64,000 nucleotides of DNA from JACTMI01 sp964618415 (GTDB lineage Bacteria; Acidobacteriota; Thermoanaerobaculia; Multivoradales; JAGPDF01): contig CAZUAT010000001.1 in the NCBI GenBank assembly GCA_964618415.1, positions 79,188 to 143,187 of the forward strand, in the 5' to 3' direction. Below the pieces are notes generated by a model. The model saw nothing but the letters and a program-made list of their open reading frames with translations, was not told the origin of the DNA and searched no databases. How positions within the stretch are numbered: position 1 is the stretch's first letter; each line of letters begins with the position of its first letter. This document shows positions 8,399-16,630 of the stretch, one piece after another. The position numbers and the translations under genes were made by a program.

Positions 8399-9448
8399 GT
8401 GAGCCGATCCCATCCGTGTGCGCCCGCGTCCGAGCGGCTTATCGACCTGGTCGACGCGTTCACCGACCAGCCGGTGCTGCTGCTTGTCGATCTGGTAGTC
8501 GACCGGTTCGTCCACGGCGCTCCCAAGCGAATCAGCCGTGAAGCGCCGGTACTGATCCTGCGCTGGACCGGAGAATCGGTGGTACCCGGGGGTGGCGCGA
8601 ACGCCGCCGCGAACGTGCGCGCGCTCGGCGGCCTGCCGTTGCCGGTCGGACGGGTGGGCGACGACGAGGCCGGGGCCGCCCTGCTTGCCGCCTTCGAGGA
8701 GCGAGAGATCCCCACCGCGGGCATCGTCGTTCGACCCGGCTGGCGCACCCCGACCAAGACCCGGATCCTGGCCGGCTTCCCGACCGGCATCAAGCAGCAG
8801 GTCGTCCGCTTCGATCAGGAGGAGCCCGCCAGCCTGACCACCCAGGAGCGGGCAGCGATCCAGGACCGCCTGGCCGCGCTGACCGGCCGGGCGCGGGTGG
8901 CGATCCTGTCCGACTACGGCTACGGCGCCGTGCTCCCCGACCTGCTGCCAGTGGTGCGCCGCGCCCTGGCGGACGATTCGACCCTGCTCGTCGACAGCCG
9001 CTTCCGGCTCGGTGAGTTCCGCGGCGCCGACGGAGCGACGCCCAACGAAGAGGAGGCCGAGGCGTTCCACGGCGGACCTCTGGGCGAGGACGCCGACGCT
9101 CACGCCGCGGGCCAGGCACTGCGCGAGGCGCTGGCCGCCCGGTTTCTCCTGGTGACGCGCGGCAGCCGCGGCATGGCGCTGTGCGAGGACGGGTCGACCG
9201 CGCTGATCCCTGTCCACGGCACCGATCAGGTGGCCGACGTCACCGGAGCCGGCGACACGGTCATCGGCACGTTCGCGCTGGCGATCGCCGCCGGCGCCAC
9301 GCCGCTCGAAGCGGCCCTGCTCGCCAACTACGCCGGTGGACTCGTCGTGATGAAGGCCGGAACGGCAACGGTGAGCCCGGACGAGCTGCGCGCCGCAATC
9401 CGCGCCGATGCCGGACTGCTCGACGGACTGCGATGGGCGCGGTCCTGA
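8399..9448 (+). CDS. rfaE1: Heptose-7-phosphate kinase-like PfkB protein (HldE N-domain type)
   Basis: 349 residues of the PfkB/ribokinase family. It carries the GGGANAAANVRALGG substrate motif near residue 63 and the ATP/anion-hole motif DVTGAGDTV near the C-terminus, with the catalytic Asp in GAGD. The overall pattern (LLVDLVVDRFVHG..., TKTRILAG, LSDYGYGAVLP) matches the D-glycero-beta-D-manno-heptose-7-phosphate kinase half of HldE. It is followed, with a 16-base overlap, by the nucleotidyltransferase half as a separate gene. The GTG start at 8399 lacks a clear Shine-Dalgarno sequence; no better start lies near the conserved region. Confidence 0.85.
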   Translation: MSRSHPCAPASERLIDLVDAFTDQPVLLLVDLVVDRFVHGAPKRISREAPVLILRWTGESVVPGGGANAAANVRALGGLPLPVGRVGDDEAGAALLAAFEEREIPTAGIVVRPGWRTPTKTRILAGFPTGIKQQVVRFDQEEPASLTTQERAAIQDRLAALTGRARVAILSDYGYGAVLPDLLPVVRRALADDSTLLVDSRFRLGEFRGADGATPNEEEAEAFHGGPLGEDADAHAAGQALREALAARFLLVTRGSRGMALCEDGSTALIPVHGTDQVADVTGAGDTVIGTFALAIAAGATPLEAALLANYAGGLVVMKAGTATVSPDELRAAIRADAGLLDGLRWARS

Positions 9449-9909
9449 CGGTCGACCAGCTCGCCGCCCGCCTGGCTGCCGAGCGCGCGGCCGGCCGCCG
9501 TGTTGCGCTGGCCAACCGCCACTTCGGCCTGCTGCACGTCGGGCACCTGCGCTACCCCCAGGCGGCCCGCGAGCAGGGCGATCTGCTCGTCGTGGCGATC
9601 AACGACGACGACTCCGTGGCGCGCCTCAAAGGGGCCGGTCGCCCGCTCGTGCCGGCGGCCGAACGGGCGGAGCTGCTGGCGGCGCTCGAGCCGGTGGACT
9701 ACGTCGTGGTCTTCTCGGGTGATTCGCCGGCGCCGCTGCTCGAGCAACTGCGGCCGGACGTGCACTGCAAAGGGACCGACTACGGATCGCCGGAGCGGGT
9801 CCCCGAGTACGCAACGGTGCGCGCTTACGGAGGCACGACGGTCCTGGTCGGGGATCCGAAGGACCACGCCACCAGCGACCTGATCGCGCGCGTTCGAGCC
9901 CTGCCGTGA
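9433..9909 (+). CDS. rfaE2: Heptose-1-phosphate nucleotidyltransferase-like (HldE C-domain type)
   Basis: 158 residues of the cytidylyltransferase-like HxGH superfamily: LLHVGHLRYPQAA carries HVGH, NDDDSVARLKG is the family second motif, and CKGTDY matches the KGxDY motif of RfaE2. It would activate heptose-1-phosphate to ADP- (or CDP/GDP-) heptose. The usual GCFD before HxGH is RHFG here, an unusual change near the nucleotide site. ATG at 9433 overlaps the kinase gene and its stop overlaps the heptosyltransferase start (GTGA), so the three genes are translationally linked. Confidence 0.85.
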   Translation: MGAVLTVDQLAARLAAERAAGRRVALANRHFGLLHVGHLRYPQAAREQGDLLVVAINDDDSVARLKGAGRPLVPAAERAELLAALEPVDYVVVFSGDSPAPLLEQLRPDVHCKGTDYGSPERVPEYATVRAYGGTTVLVGDPKDHATSDLIARVRALP

Positions 9910-10970
9910 ACTCGGCGGCCACGCCGACGAGCGCGTCGGCCGAGGTAGCGCCGAATCGCGTCCTGCTGATCCGCACCAGCGCGCTCGGCGACATCGCGCA
10001 GTCACTTCCCGTGCTGGCCGCACTGCGCCGCGCCCTCCCCGCCACGCAGCTCGGCTGGGTGGTCGACGAGGCGTTCGCCCCGTTGCTGCGCGGTCACGAG
10101 CTGATCGACGAATTGATCGAAGTGCCGCTGAAGCGCCTGCGCCGGCGCGGAGCCGGGCGCGGCCGACAGCTGCTCGCTATGACGCAGCGGCTACGCGCCT
10201 TCCACGCCGATGTCGCCATCGACCTGATGGGCAACCACAAGGGCGCGATGCTCGCCCGGCTGTCGGGCGCCCGACGCCGGATCGGGGCGGCGCGGCGCAA
10301 CCGGCGTGAACCGTCGAGCGTGCTGTGGATCAACCGGCCGGTCCCCATCGAGGCAATCCACGCCGTCGATCGGGCGCTGACCCTGCTCGCCCCGCTCGGA
10401 CTGGATGGCGCGCCGGTCGACTTCGCGCCCGCCGCGCTAACCTGCGGGCGCGAGCGGATCCCACCGGGCAACTACCTCTTCATTCACCCCGGCGCCGCCT
10501 GGGCCAACAAGCGCTATCCGCCGGCGCTGTGGGGGCGCGTTGCGCGACGGATCGGCGAGCAGCTGGCGCTGCCCGTCCTGGTGGGCGCCGCTCCGGGGGA
10601 GGAGCAGCTGGCCGAAGCGGTGGCGGCCAACTCGGCCGGCCACGCCCGCGTCTATCCGGCTCCGTCGCTCGAGGATCTGACCGGCGCCCTACGAGGCGCC
10701 CGCCTGGTGCTGGCCGGCGATACCGGCGCTGTGCACGTGGCGCGGGCGCTCGACGTCCCCGTCCTCGCCATCCACGGACCGACCGACCCGGCCCGGCACG
10801 GGCCCTGGCGGGCCCCGGATGCCGTGGTCTTCCGGCGACTGCCGTGCAGCTTCTGCCATCGCCGGATGGACGAAGCCAAGGCCTGCCTGCTGGGGCTCGA
10901 CCCCGAGCTCGTCGCCGACCTCGCGCTGCGCCTGGCGGGGCGCTCGCCGGCCGGCCAAGCTCTTGATTGA
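9906..10970 (+). CDS. Heptosyltransferase (GT9 family)
   Basis: 354 residues with the GT9 signature: VLLIRTSALGDIAQSLPVLAALR near the N-terminus, IDLMGNHKGAML, FIHPGAAWANKRYP in the middle and GDTGAVHVARALDVPVLAIHGPTDP in the C-terminal nucleotide-sugar half. This is the WaaC/WaaF pattern, for adding heptose to the LPS inner core. It starts with GTG overlapping the previous stop and is the last gene of the heptose unit. A long C-terminal cysteine-containing segment (LPCSFCHRRMDEAKACL) is typical of the family. WaaC or WaaF cannot be told apart here. Confidence 0.9.
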   Translation: MNSAATPTSASAEVAPNRVLLIRTSALGDIAQSLPVLAALRRALPATQLGWVVDEAFAPLLRGHELIDELIEVPLKRLRRRGAGRGRQLLAMTQRLRAFHADVAIDLMGNHKGAMLARLSGARRRIGAARRNRREPSSVLWINRPVPIEAIHAVDRALTLLAPLGLDGAPVDFAPAALTCGRERIPPGNYLFIHPGAAWANKRYPPALWGRVARRIGEQLALPVLVGAAPGEEQLAEAVAANSAGHARVYPAPSLEDLTGALRGARLVLAGDTGAVHVARALDVPVLAIHGPTDPARHGPWRAPDAVVFRRLPCSFCHRRMDEAKACLLGLDPELVADLALRLAGRSPAGQALD

Positions 10971-10996
10971 CCGCCTTTTCCGGCCGCTGCTACACT
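10967..10996 (+). promoter_or_regulatory. Sigma-70-type promoter for pilB
   Basis: TTGACC (10967-10972) as -35 overlaps the end of the heptosyltransferase gene; after an 18-base spacer comes TACACT (10991-10996) as -10. Five and four of six positions match the consensus. The predicted transcript start near 11003 leaves a leader of about 80 bases before the ATG at 11082. Confidence 0.55.
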
Positions 10997-11081
10997 CCGA
11001 TCGATCCCCGCCGATTCCTGCCCCAGCGCGGAGAACGCACTCGCGCTAAGAGTCGGGCTGTTTGCGCGGGACCGGGAGACC

Positions 11082-12803
11082 ATGAGCAATCGACTCGGGG
11101 ACGTCCTCGTCCAGGCTGGCAAGATCACCCCGCAACAGCTCCAGCAGGGGCTGGCGATGCAGAAGGAGAAGGGCGGCCGCATCGGCTCAGCCCTCGTCAA
11201 GCTCGGCCTGATCTCCGACAAGGAGCTGGTCGAGTTTCTCTCGCAGCACTTCGGCGTGCCGGCCATCGACCTGTCCCGGGTCGAGATCGACGAGTCGGTA
11301 GTCAAGATCGTCCCCGCGGAAACGGCTCGCAAGTACCTCATCCTGCCGGTCGCGAAGGTGGGCGCCAAGGTCACTCTGGCGATGATCGATCCCACCAACC
11401 TGTTCGCGATGGACGACATCAAGTTCAAGACCGGGTACAGCGTCGACCCGGTGGTCGCCTCCGAATCGGCGATCCGCGCGGGGATCGACAAGTACTACGG
11501 CTCGACGCACGCCATTGAGCTGAAGAAGGTAATGGAGGACCTTTCCGAGCCGGCTCAGGCTGACGCCTCGCTCGAAGTCCTCGACGATGACCAGGAGCTC
11601 GACCTCGACACGCTCGAGAAGGAGTCCGAGGAAGCGCCGGTCGTCCGCCTGGTCAACATCATCCTCACCGACGCGATCAAGCGCGGCGCTTCGGACATTC
11701 ACGTCGAGCCATACGAAAAGGACTACCGGGTCCGCTACCGGATCGACGGCCTGCTGTGGGAGATGATGCGGCCGCCGCTGCGCCTGCGGGAGGCGATCAC
11801 CAGCCGTATCAAGATCCTGGCCAAGCTCGACATCGCCGAAAAGCGGATGCCGCAGGACGGCCGCATCAAGATCAAGACCCGGATCCAGGAGCGCGTCAAG
11901 GACCTCGACTACCGCGTCTCGGTGCTGCCGACGATCTTCGGCGAGAAGATCGTCATGCGGCTCCTCGACAAGGACAACCTGATGCTCGACATGGGGCGGC
12001 TCGGCTTCGAGGCCGACTCGCTCCGCCGCTTCGAGCAGGCGATTCTGAAGCCGTTCGGGATGGTGCTGGTCACCGGGCCGACCGGTTCGGGCAAGACGAA
12101 CACGCTCTACTCGGCGCTGCAGCGGATCAACAAGGAAGATGTCAACATCATCACCGCCGAGGATCCGGTCGAATTCAACCTGCCGGGAATCAACCAGGTC
12201 CAGATGAAGGAGCAGATCGGCCTCAACTTCGCGGCCGCTCTGCGCTCCTTCTTGCGCCAGGACCCCAACATCATCCTGGTCGGTGAGATCCGCGACTTCG
12301 AGACGGCCGAGGTGGCCATCAAGGCCGCCATGACCGGCCACCTGGTGCTGTCGACGCTGCACACGAACGACGCTCCGTCGTCGATCAACCGACTGATGAA
12401 CATGGGCATCGAGCCATTCCTGGTTGCGACGTCCGTTCATCTGATTGCGGCTCAGCGACTGGTCCGCCGGATCTGCACGTCCTGCAAGGAGCCGGTCGAG
12501 GTCGCCCCTGCGGCACTGGTCAATGTCGGCTTCGGCGAGAAGGAGTCCAAGACCCTGAAGCTGTTCAAGGGTCGGGGCTGCGAGAAGTGCTCGAACACCG
12601 GCTACAAGGGCCGCGTCGCGCTCTACGAAGTCATGGACATCCACGACGACGTGCGCGAGCTCATCCTGTCCGGAGCCTCGGCGGTCGAACTCCGCAACAA
12701 GGCGATCGAGAACGGCATGATCACGCTGCGCGGCTCGGGCCTGCAGAAGATCCGCGAAGGGGTCACGACGATCGACGAAGTCGTCCGCGAGACGGTGCTC
12801 TGA
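11082..12803 (+). CDS. pilB: Type IV pilus assembly ATPase PilB
   Basis: 573 residues: an N-terminal GspE/MshEN domain (about 1-150; LGDVLVQAGKITPQQL and later FGVPAIDLSRV) that can bind cyclic-di-GMP, then the secretion ATPase core with Walker A GPTGSGKTNTLYSAL near 332-346, Asp box, Walker B (LVGEIRDFETAEVA) and His box (TGHLVLSTLHTND). Two CxxC pairs (RRICTSC, GCEKCSNTGYKGR) form the zinc-binding insert. It drives pilus extension or type II-like secretion from the cytoplasmic face. No other pil gene is in the window, so partners are elsewhere. Confidence 0.95.
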   Translation: MSNRLGDVLVQAGKITPQQLQQGLAMQKEKGGRIGSALVKLGLISDKELVEFLSQHFGVPAIDLSRVEIDESVVKIVPAETARKYLILPVAKVGAKVTLAMIDPTNLFAMDDIKFKTGYSVDPVVASESAIRAGIDKYYGSTHAIELKKVMEDLSEPAQADASLEVLDDDQELDLDTLEKESEEAPVVRLVNIILTDAIKRGASDIHVEPYEKDYRVRYRIDGLLWEMMRPPLRLREAITSRIKILAKLDIAEKRMPQDGRIKIKTRIQERVKDLDYRVSVLPTIFGEKIVMRLLDKDNLMLDMGRLGFEADSLRRFEQAILKPFGMVLVTGPTGSGKTNTLYSALQRINKEDVNIITAEDPVEFNLPGINQVQMKEQIGLNFAAALRSFLRQDPNIILVGEIRDFETAEVAIKAAMTGHLVLSTLHTNDAPSSINRLMNMGIEPFLVATSVHLIAAQRLVRRICTSCKEPVEVAPAALVNVGFGEKESKTLKLFKGRGCEKCSNTGYKGRVALYEVMDIHDDVRELILSGASAVELRNKAIENGMITLRGSGLQKIREGVTTIDEVVRETVL

Positions 12804-12831
12804 TCGACCGCTGACCGCCCCGGTCGCCGCC

Positions 12832-13560
12832 TTGCGCAAGTACGTTGTCTTCCTGTTCCTCGCCACGATTCGCATCGTCGCGCTGACCTTCTGGCGGCGC
12901 GAGGTTCGCTGGGTGGGTGACGTTCCCCCGGGCGATCCCTGGAAGGGCGCACGAGTCGTGTGCTTCCTGCATCACACCAGTCTGTTCGAGTGGGTTTACA
13001 TCTCGGTGGCCCCGCTGCGCTTCCTCTGGCGTGCCGCCTGCCACGGCGTCGTGCCCGCCGCCGACAAGACGCTGCGGCGCCCCCTGGTGGGGACGTTCTA
13101 CAAGCTGCTCGCGGCGAACGTCGTCTCCATCACTCGGGAGCGGGATCACACCTGGCGCGACGTGCTGGCCCGCATCGACCCGGATTCGATGGTCATGATC
13201 GCTCCCGAGGGGCGGATGATGCGGCGTAACGGACTCGACGCGGACGGCAGGCCGATGACGGTGCGGGGTGGCATCTCGGACATTCTCGAGGCGATCGAAG
13301 CGGGTCCGCTGCTGATCGCGTACAGCGGTGGGCTGCACCACGTGCAGGCACCCGGCGAGATCGTGCCGCGGCCGTTCCGGACCATCCGGATGAACATCGA
13401 GCACGTGGAGATCGCGGAGTTCCGGCGCGAGTTGCGCGCCCGCGCCGCGAGCGACGCCGCCTTCAAGCGTGCCGTAGTCAGCGAACTGGAGCGCCGGCGT
13501 GATCTTTACTGCCCGACCCCCGAGAATCTCGCGCGGGCCGGCAGCGCCAATCTGGCCTGA
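12832..13560 (+). CDS. 1-acyl-glycerol-3-phosphate acyltransferase-like protein
   Basis: 242 residues resembling PlsC-type acyltransferases. The catalytic box H-x4-D appears as H48-TSLF-E53 (HHTSLFE, Asp replaced by Glu) and the glycerol-phosphate binding EGTR box is PEGRM (125-129). A short hydrophobic N-terminus (VVFLFLATIRIVAL) would seat it at the membrane. It probably acylates a lysophospholipid or related lipid. The start is TTG at 12832, 28 bases after pilB; it may be co-transcribed with pilB. Because the catalytic acid differs, substrate and activity are less certain. Confidence 0.7.
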   Translation: MRKYVVFLFLATIRIVALTFWRREVRWVGDVPPGDPWKGARVVCFLHHTSLFEWVYISVAPLRFLWRAACHGVVPAADKTLRRPLVGTFYKLLAANVVSITRERDHTWRDVLARIDPDSMVMIAPEGRMMRRNGLDADGRPMTVRGGISDILEAIEAGPLLIAYSGGLHHVQAPGEIVPRPFRTIRMNIEHVEIAEFRRELRARAASDAAFKRAVVSELERRRDLYCPTPENLARAGSANLA

Positions 13561-13572
13561 GCTCGACGCGAT

Positions 13573-14145
13573 TCAGGCGCGTGAATCCCAGGTGACGTCG
13601 GCTCCTCCCTCGAGCCGATTGGTTGCTCGGGCGAGCACGAAGAGCGCATCCGAGAGCCGGTTCAGATAGGGCAGCGTCCACGGCCCGACACTTTCCTCGC
13701 GCGCCAGCGAGACGAGCAGGCGCTCGGCGCGCCGGCAGACCGTTCGGGCCACATGCAGGGCGGCAGCGGCGCGCGTTCCCGCCGGCAGGATGAAGTTCTC
13801 GAGCGGCTCGAGCTCGTCGTTCCAGCGGTCGATCAGCCGCTCCAGAGCCACCACATGCCGCTCCTCGATGCGCGGGACCGGATGTCGCTCCTTCTCCGCC
13901 TCTGGCACGCACAGGTCGGAACCGAGATGAAACAGCTCGTTCTGGATGCGCGCCAGGTCGGCCTGGAGGGGCTCGGCCACTGGGGCGGCGCGGGCCGTCC
14001 CGATGACCGAGTTCAGCTCGTCGACGGTGCCGTAGCAGTCGATTCGCAGGTGATCTTTCGGCAGCCGGCCACCGAACCCCAGGGCGGTCGTTCCGTCGTC
14101 GCCCTTGCGGGTGTAGATTCGCGTCAATCGTGGCACGCCCGACAT
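13573..14145 (-). CDS. mmaB: ATP:cob(I)alamin adenosyltransferase (PduO type)
   Basis: 190 residues. TRIYTRKGDDGTTALGFGGR is the N-terminal ATP-binding signature of PduO/MMAB adenosyltransferases; LPAGTRAAAALHVARTVCRRAER and LPYLNRLSDALFVLAR give the corrin-side helices of the trimeric enzyme. It transfers the adenosyl group from ATP to cob(I)alamin, giving coenzyme B12 for mutases. Usual family length is about 180-190, so it is complete. Its 5' end overlaps that of the divergent lipoprotein gene by 16 bases if both first starts are used; an in-frame TTG at 14127 would avoid this. Confidence 0.95.
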   Translation of the reverse strand: MSGVPRLTRIYTRKGDDGTTALGFGGRLPKDHLRIDCYGTVDELNSVIGTARAAPVAEPLQADLARIQNELFHLGSDLCVPEAEKERHPVPRIEERHVVALERLIDRWNDELEPLENFILPAGTRAAAALHVARTVCRRAERLLVSLAREESVGPWTLPYLNRLSDALFVLARATNRLEGGADVTWDSRA

Positions 14146-15104
14146 CCTACTCCGGCCTCTCGACCCGCGCCGCCCGGTCCTGGCCCCGCGGTTTCGTGGT
14201 CCTCGTGGCTCTCCTCCTGGGGGCCTGCGCGACGGTGCGGCAGACCGGGCGGGTCACCAGCAACGACCCGGCCACCGGCGGCATCCACGTCAGCATTCAC
14301 GCCGACGACGACGATCGCGCGCTCGGGGCCGACTATCCCGAGCCGGTTCGCTCGGTACTCGAGCGCCGTGTCGACGGGGTCTGGCTGCCCGTCTTCACCA
14401 GCCTGGAGTCGCGCTGGGCGGTGGCCGGACTGGAACCGGGCAGATACCGGGTGCGGATGGATACCCGGCTCGATCCGACCGGCCGGGCCGTACCGCTCGA
14501 CCACCCGGTCGTCGAGCGCGTGCGCGTGCAGGCCGGCGAGGTCGTGCACGTCGAGGTCCTGCTCGACCAGGTCTCGCCGGTCGTCGTAGCCGCTGGCGCC
14601 GCCGCCGTCGTGGTCGCGGCGGTGCTGCTGCACGAATGGCTGGGCGATCTCGACCTGCCGGAGCCTCCGCGCCCGCCGGCCTGGGCGCTCGATGCGGCAT
14701 TCTGGGTCACCGTCGACTGGGCCACCGAACCCCACAGCTGGATCCCCCGCGATCGCGCGCCGCAGGTCACGTCGCACTTTCCGCGCGACGGCGATCTCGT
14801 CGATACCCGCCATCCCCAGATCGTCTTCGTGCTCTCCGAGCCGATCGACCCGACGCGCGGGGTCGAGGATGCCGTCCGAGTCGAGCTGGTGGACGGCGGA
14901 GAGATCCCCGGCCGCACGGTCTGGCACGAGGAGACCTGGTGGCTGACCTGGGAGCCCGAGGATGAACTGCCCCCTGGCGCTCAGCTGCGCGCCACGTTGC
15001 TTCCCGAGACCGTGGTCGACCGTGTGGGTGCCCCGATTGGCCGCGCGGTGAGCTTCGAGTTCGAGACGGCGGAGGACGATTCCGAGCACGGAGCGGAGCT
15101 TTGA
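14130..15104 (+). CDS. Lipoprotein with bacterial Ig-like domain
   Basis: 324 residues. A basic start (R-rich to about 20) leads into a hydrophobic stretch and lipobox LLGAC, so it is an exported lipoprotein. The first third is beta-rich (EPVRSVLERRVDGVWLPVF), a second hydrophobic stretch (VVVAAGAAAVVVAAVLL) follows near residue 155, and the C-terminal part (PQVTSHFPRDGDLVDTRHPQ, then VLSEPIDPTRGV) matches the SbsA/Big_5 Ig-like domain. Function unknown; surface or periplasmic scaffold is a guess. The stop overlaps the start of the DUF1232 gene (TTGA). Confidence 0.7.
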   Translation: MARPTSYSGLSTRAARSWPRGFVVLVALLLGACATVRQTGRVTSNDPATGGIHVSIHADDDDRALGADYPEPVRSVLERRVDGVWLPVFTSLESRWAVAGLEPGRYRVRMDTRLDPTGRAVPLDHPVVERVRVQAGEVVHVEVLLDQVSPVVVAAGAAAVVVAAVLLHEWLGDLDLPEPPRPPAWALDAAFWVTVDWATEPHSWIPRDRAPQVTSHFPRDGDLVDTRHPQIVFVLSEPIDPTRGVEDAVRVELVDGGEIPGRTVWHEETWWLTWEPEDELPPGAQLRATLLPETVVDRVGAPIGRAVSFEFETAEDDSEHGAEL

Positions 15105-15595
15105 CGGCGGAACCGGCGCCGCGCGTTGCCGAGCGCGGCCTGCTGTCGTTCTACGACCGGCTGCGGGCGCGCATGCTCGCTGCCGCCGCCCGGCGCAGCC
15201 ACCGCTACGGCAAGTCGGTCGTCGAGGCGATGCTGCTGGTGCCGGACGTGTTCATCCTCCTCGTCCGGCTGGCGCTGGACCGTCAGGTTCCGGCCGAGGC
15301 CCGCGCGCTCATCGGTGGGACCCTCGCCTACTTCCTGCTGCCGGTCGACCTGTTTCCCGAGGCGGTCGTCGGCGCGCCGGGCTTCCTGGACGATCTCGTC
15401 CTCGCTGCGGCGGTACTCAGCCAGGCGCTCGGGGGTGAGCTGGAGCCGCACGCCCGCCGCCACTGGAACGGCGACCAGGAGCTGCGCCAGACCCTGCAGG
15501 ACATCACTTCCAGCGCCCGCAGTCTGCTCGGTAGGGACCTCTACTCCCGCCTGCGCCGCACCCTCGCCCGTCGCGGCGTCGACCTGGGCGACTGA
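15101..15595 (+). CDS. DUF1232 (YkvA-like) membrane-associated protein
   Basis: 164 residues; ALIGGTLAYFLLPVDLFPE followed by GFLDDLVLAAAVL is the diagnostic DUF1232 core (the YFLSPxDLIPD / GxLDD pattern). The family is a short hydrophobic helical domain of unknown function found next to envelope genes in many bacteria. It starts at TTG overlapping the preceding lipoprotein stop, so the two are probably made together. Nothing in the remainder identifies a catalytic site. Confidence 0.75.
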   Translation: MTAEPAPRVAERGLLSFYDRLRARMLAAAARRSHRYGKSVVEAMLLVPDVFILLVRLALDRQVPAEARALIGGTLAYFLLPVDLFPEAVVGAPGFLDDLVLAAAVLSQALGGELEPHARRHWNGDQELRQTLQDITSSARSLLGRDLYSRLRRTLARRGVDLGD

Positions 15596-15625
15596 CTCGC
15601 CGGACGCCGAGGCCAACCTCCGGCC

Positions 15626-15949
15626 TCAGTTCTCCCAGGAAGTCGGCCAGGCCGAGCCGGCGCCGCGCGCGCCGCGGGACATGTAGTCGGACATCGTGAT
15701 GCCGAACATGAGCAGGATGAAGAAGACCGCACTGGCAATCACCAGCGGGATCAGCCGGGTCGAGTACTTCACGTGCATGAAGAACAGCACGACCAGCGAG
15801 GCCTTGACCAGTGCGATGCCGAGCATCACGACGTTGTTGAGTGCTCCCAGGTCCACGTACGCCACGCCCACCGTGATGGCGGTGAACACCATCAGGGCGA
15901 GAAAAATCATGATGTAGATCCGAACCGGGACGACGTGATGCTCCGACAT
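15626..15949 (-). CDS. ctaF: Cytochrome c oxidase subunit IV (caa3 type)
   Basis: 107 residues with three transmembrane helices: YIMIFLALMVFTAITVGVAYV, a middle helix with VVMLGIALVKASLVVLFFMHVKYS, and LIPLVIASAVFFILLMFGI. The KASLVVLFFMHVKYS segment is the classic mark of prokaryotic COX4/CyoD subunits. It stabilises the oxidase and is the last gene of the respiratory operon, 16 bases after subunit III. Confidence 0.92.
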   Translation of the reverse strand: MSEHHVVPVRIYIMIFLALMVFTAITVGVAYVDLGALNNVVMLGIALVKASLVVLFFMHVKYSTRLIPLVIASAVFFILLMFGITMSDYMSRGARGAGSAWPTSWEN

Positions 15950-15965
15950 GGTCCTCGCCTCCGCC

Positions 15966-16613
15966 TCAGTGACGGCCGATCAGATAGAGCAGGGGGAACA
16001 GGAAAATCCAGATGATGTCGACGAAGTGCCAGTAGAGCCCGAAGTTCTCGACCGGGTTGTAGTACGTCGAGCTGTAGCGGCCGGCGACCGTTCCGCGCAG
16101 GAGCCAGATCAGGATGCCGAAGCCGATGATCATGTGCAGCGCGTGCATCCCGGTCATGGCAAAGTAGAGGACGAAGAACATCTCTGCCCGGTCCCCCACC
16201 TCCCCGAGGAAGTGGAAGTCCGCGCCTGGGATCAGGTGGTGATGCCACTTGGCGCTGTACTCGAAGTACTTGATGACCAGGAACGCGAGGCCCAGCACGC
16301 CGGTCGCCGTCATGTAGCCGATCGCGGCCTGGCGGCGGTCGATCTGCACTGAGCGGACGGCCATCGCCATGGTCAGCGAGCTGCCGATCAGGATGACCGT
16401 GTTGATCACGCCGAGCGTGATGTCCAGTTCGTGGCTGCCCGCCGCGAAGGCCGCCGGGTCCCGCCAGCGGTAGAGCAGGTAAGCCATGAACAGGCCGCCG
16501 AAGAACATCACCTCCTGGGCGAGGAACAGCCACATCCCCAGGGTCGACGACTCCCGCTGCTGTTCGAGCGTGTCGAAGTGGTGTGCCAGGGCGCTCGACT
16601 GACTGTGCGACAC
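15966..16613 (-). CDS. ctaE: Cytochrome c oxidase subunit III
   Basis: 215 residues with five membrane spans; MWLFLAQEVMFFGGLFMAYLLYR is the conserved helix I of bacterial COX3 in caa3/bo3 enzymes, and TGMHALHMIIGFGI and WHFVDIIWIFLFPLLYL are the other signature helices. It surrounds subunit I and supports proton uptake. It starts with GTG at 16613, 17 bases after ctaD's stop, and is followed by ctaF. Confidence 0.95.
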   Translation of the reverse strand: MSHSQSSALAHHFDTLEQQRESSTLGMWLFLAQEVMFFGGLFMAYLLYRWRDPAAFAAGSHELDITLGVINTVILIGSSLTMAMAVRSVQIDRRQAAIGYMTATGVLGLAFLVIKYFEYSAKWHHHLIPGADFHFLGEVGDRAEMFFVLYFAMTGMHALHMIIGFGILIWLLRGTVAGRYSSTYYNPVENFGLYWHFVDIIWIFLFPLLYLIGRH

Positions 16614-16630
16614 GAAGTTCTCTCCTCGCC

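Noticed and set aside
15609..15627. GAGGCC-N7-GGCCTC hairpin between the DUF1232 and ctaF genes
   Set aside because: Only six base pairs, overlaps the ctaF stop and lacks a T-run; chance is likely in this composition.
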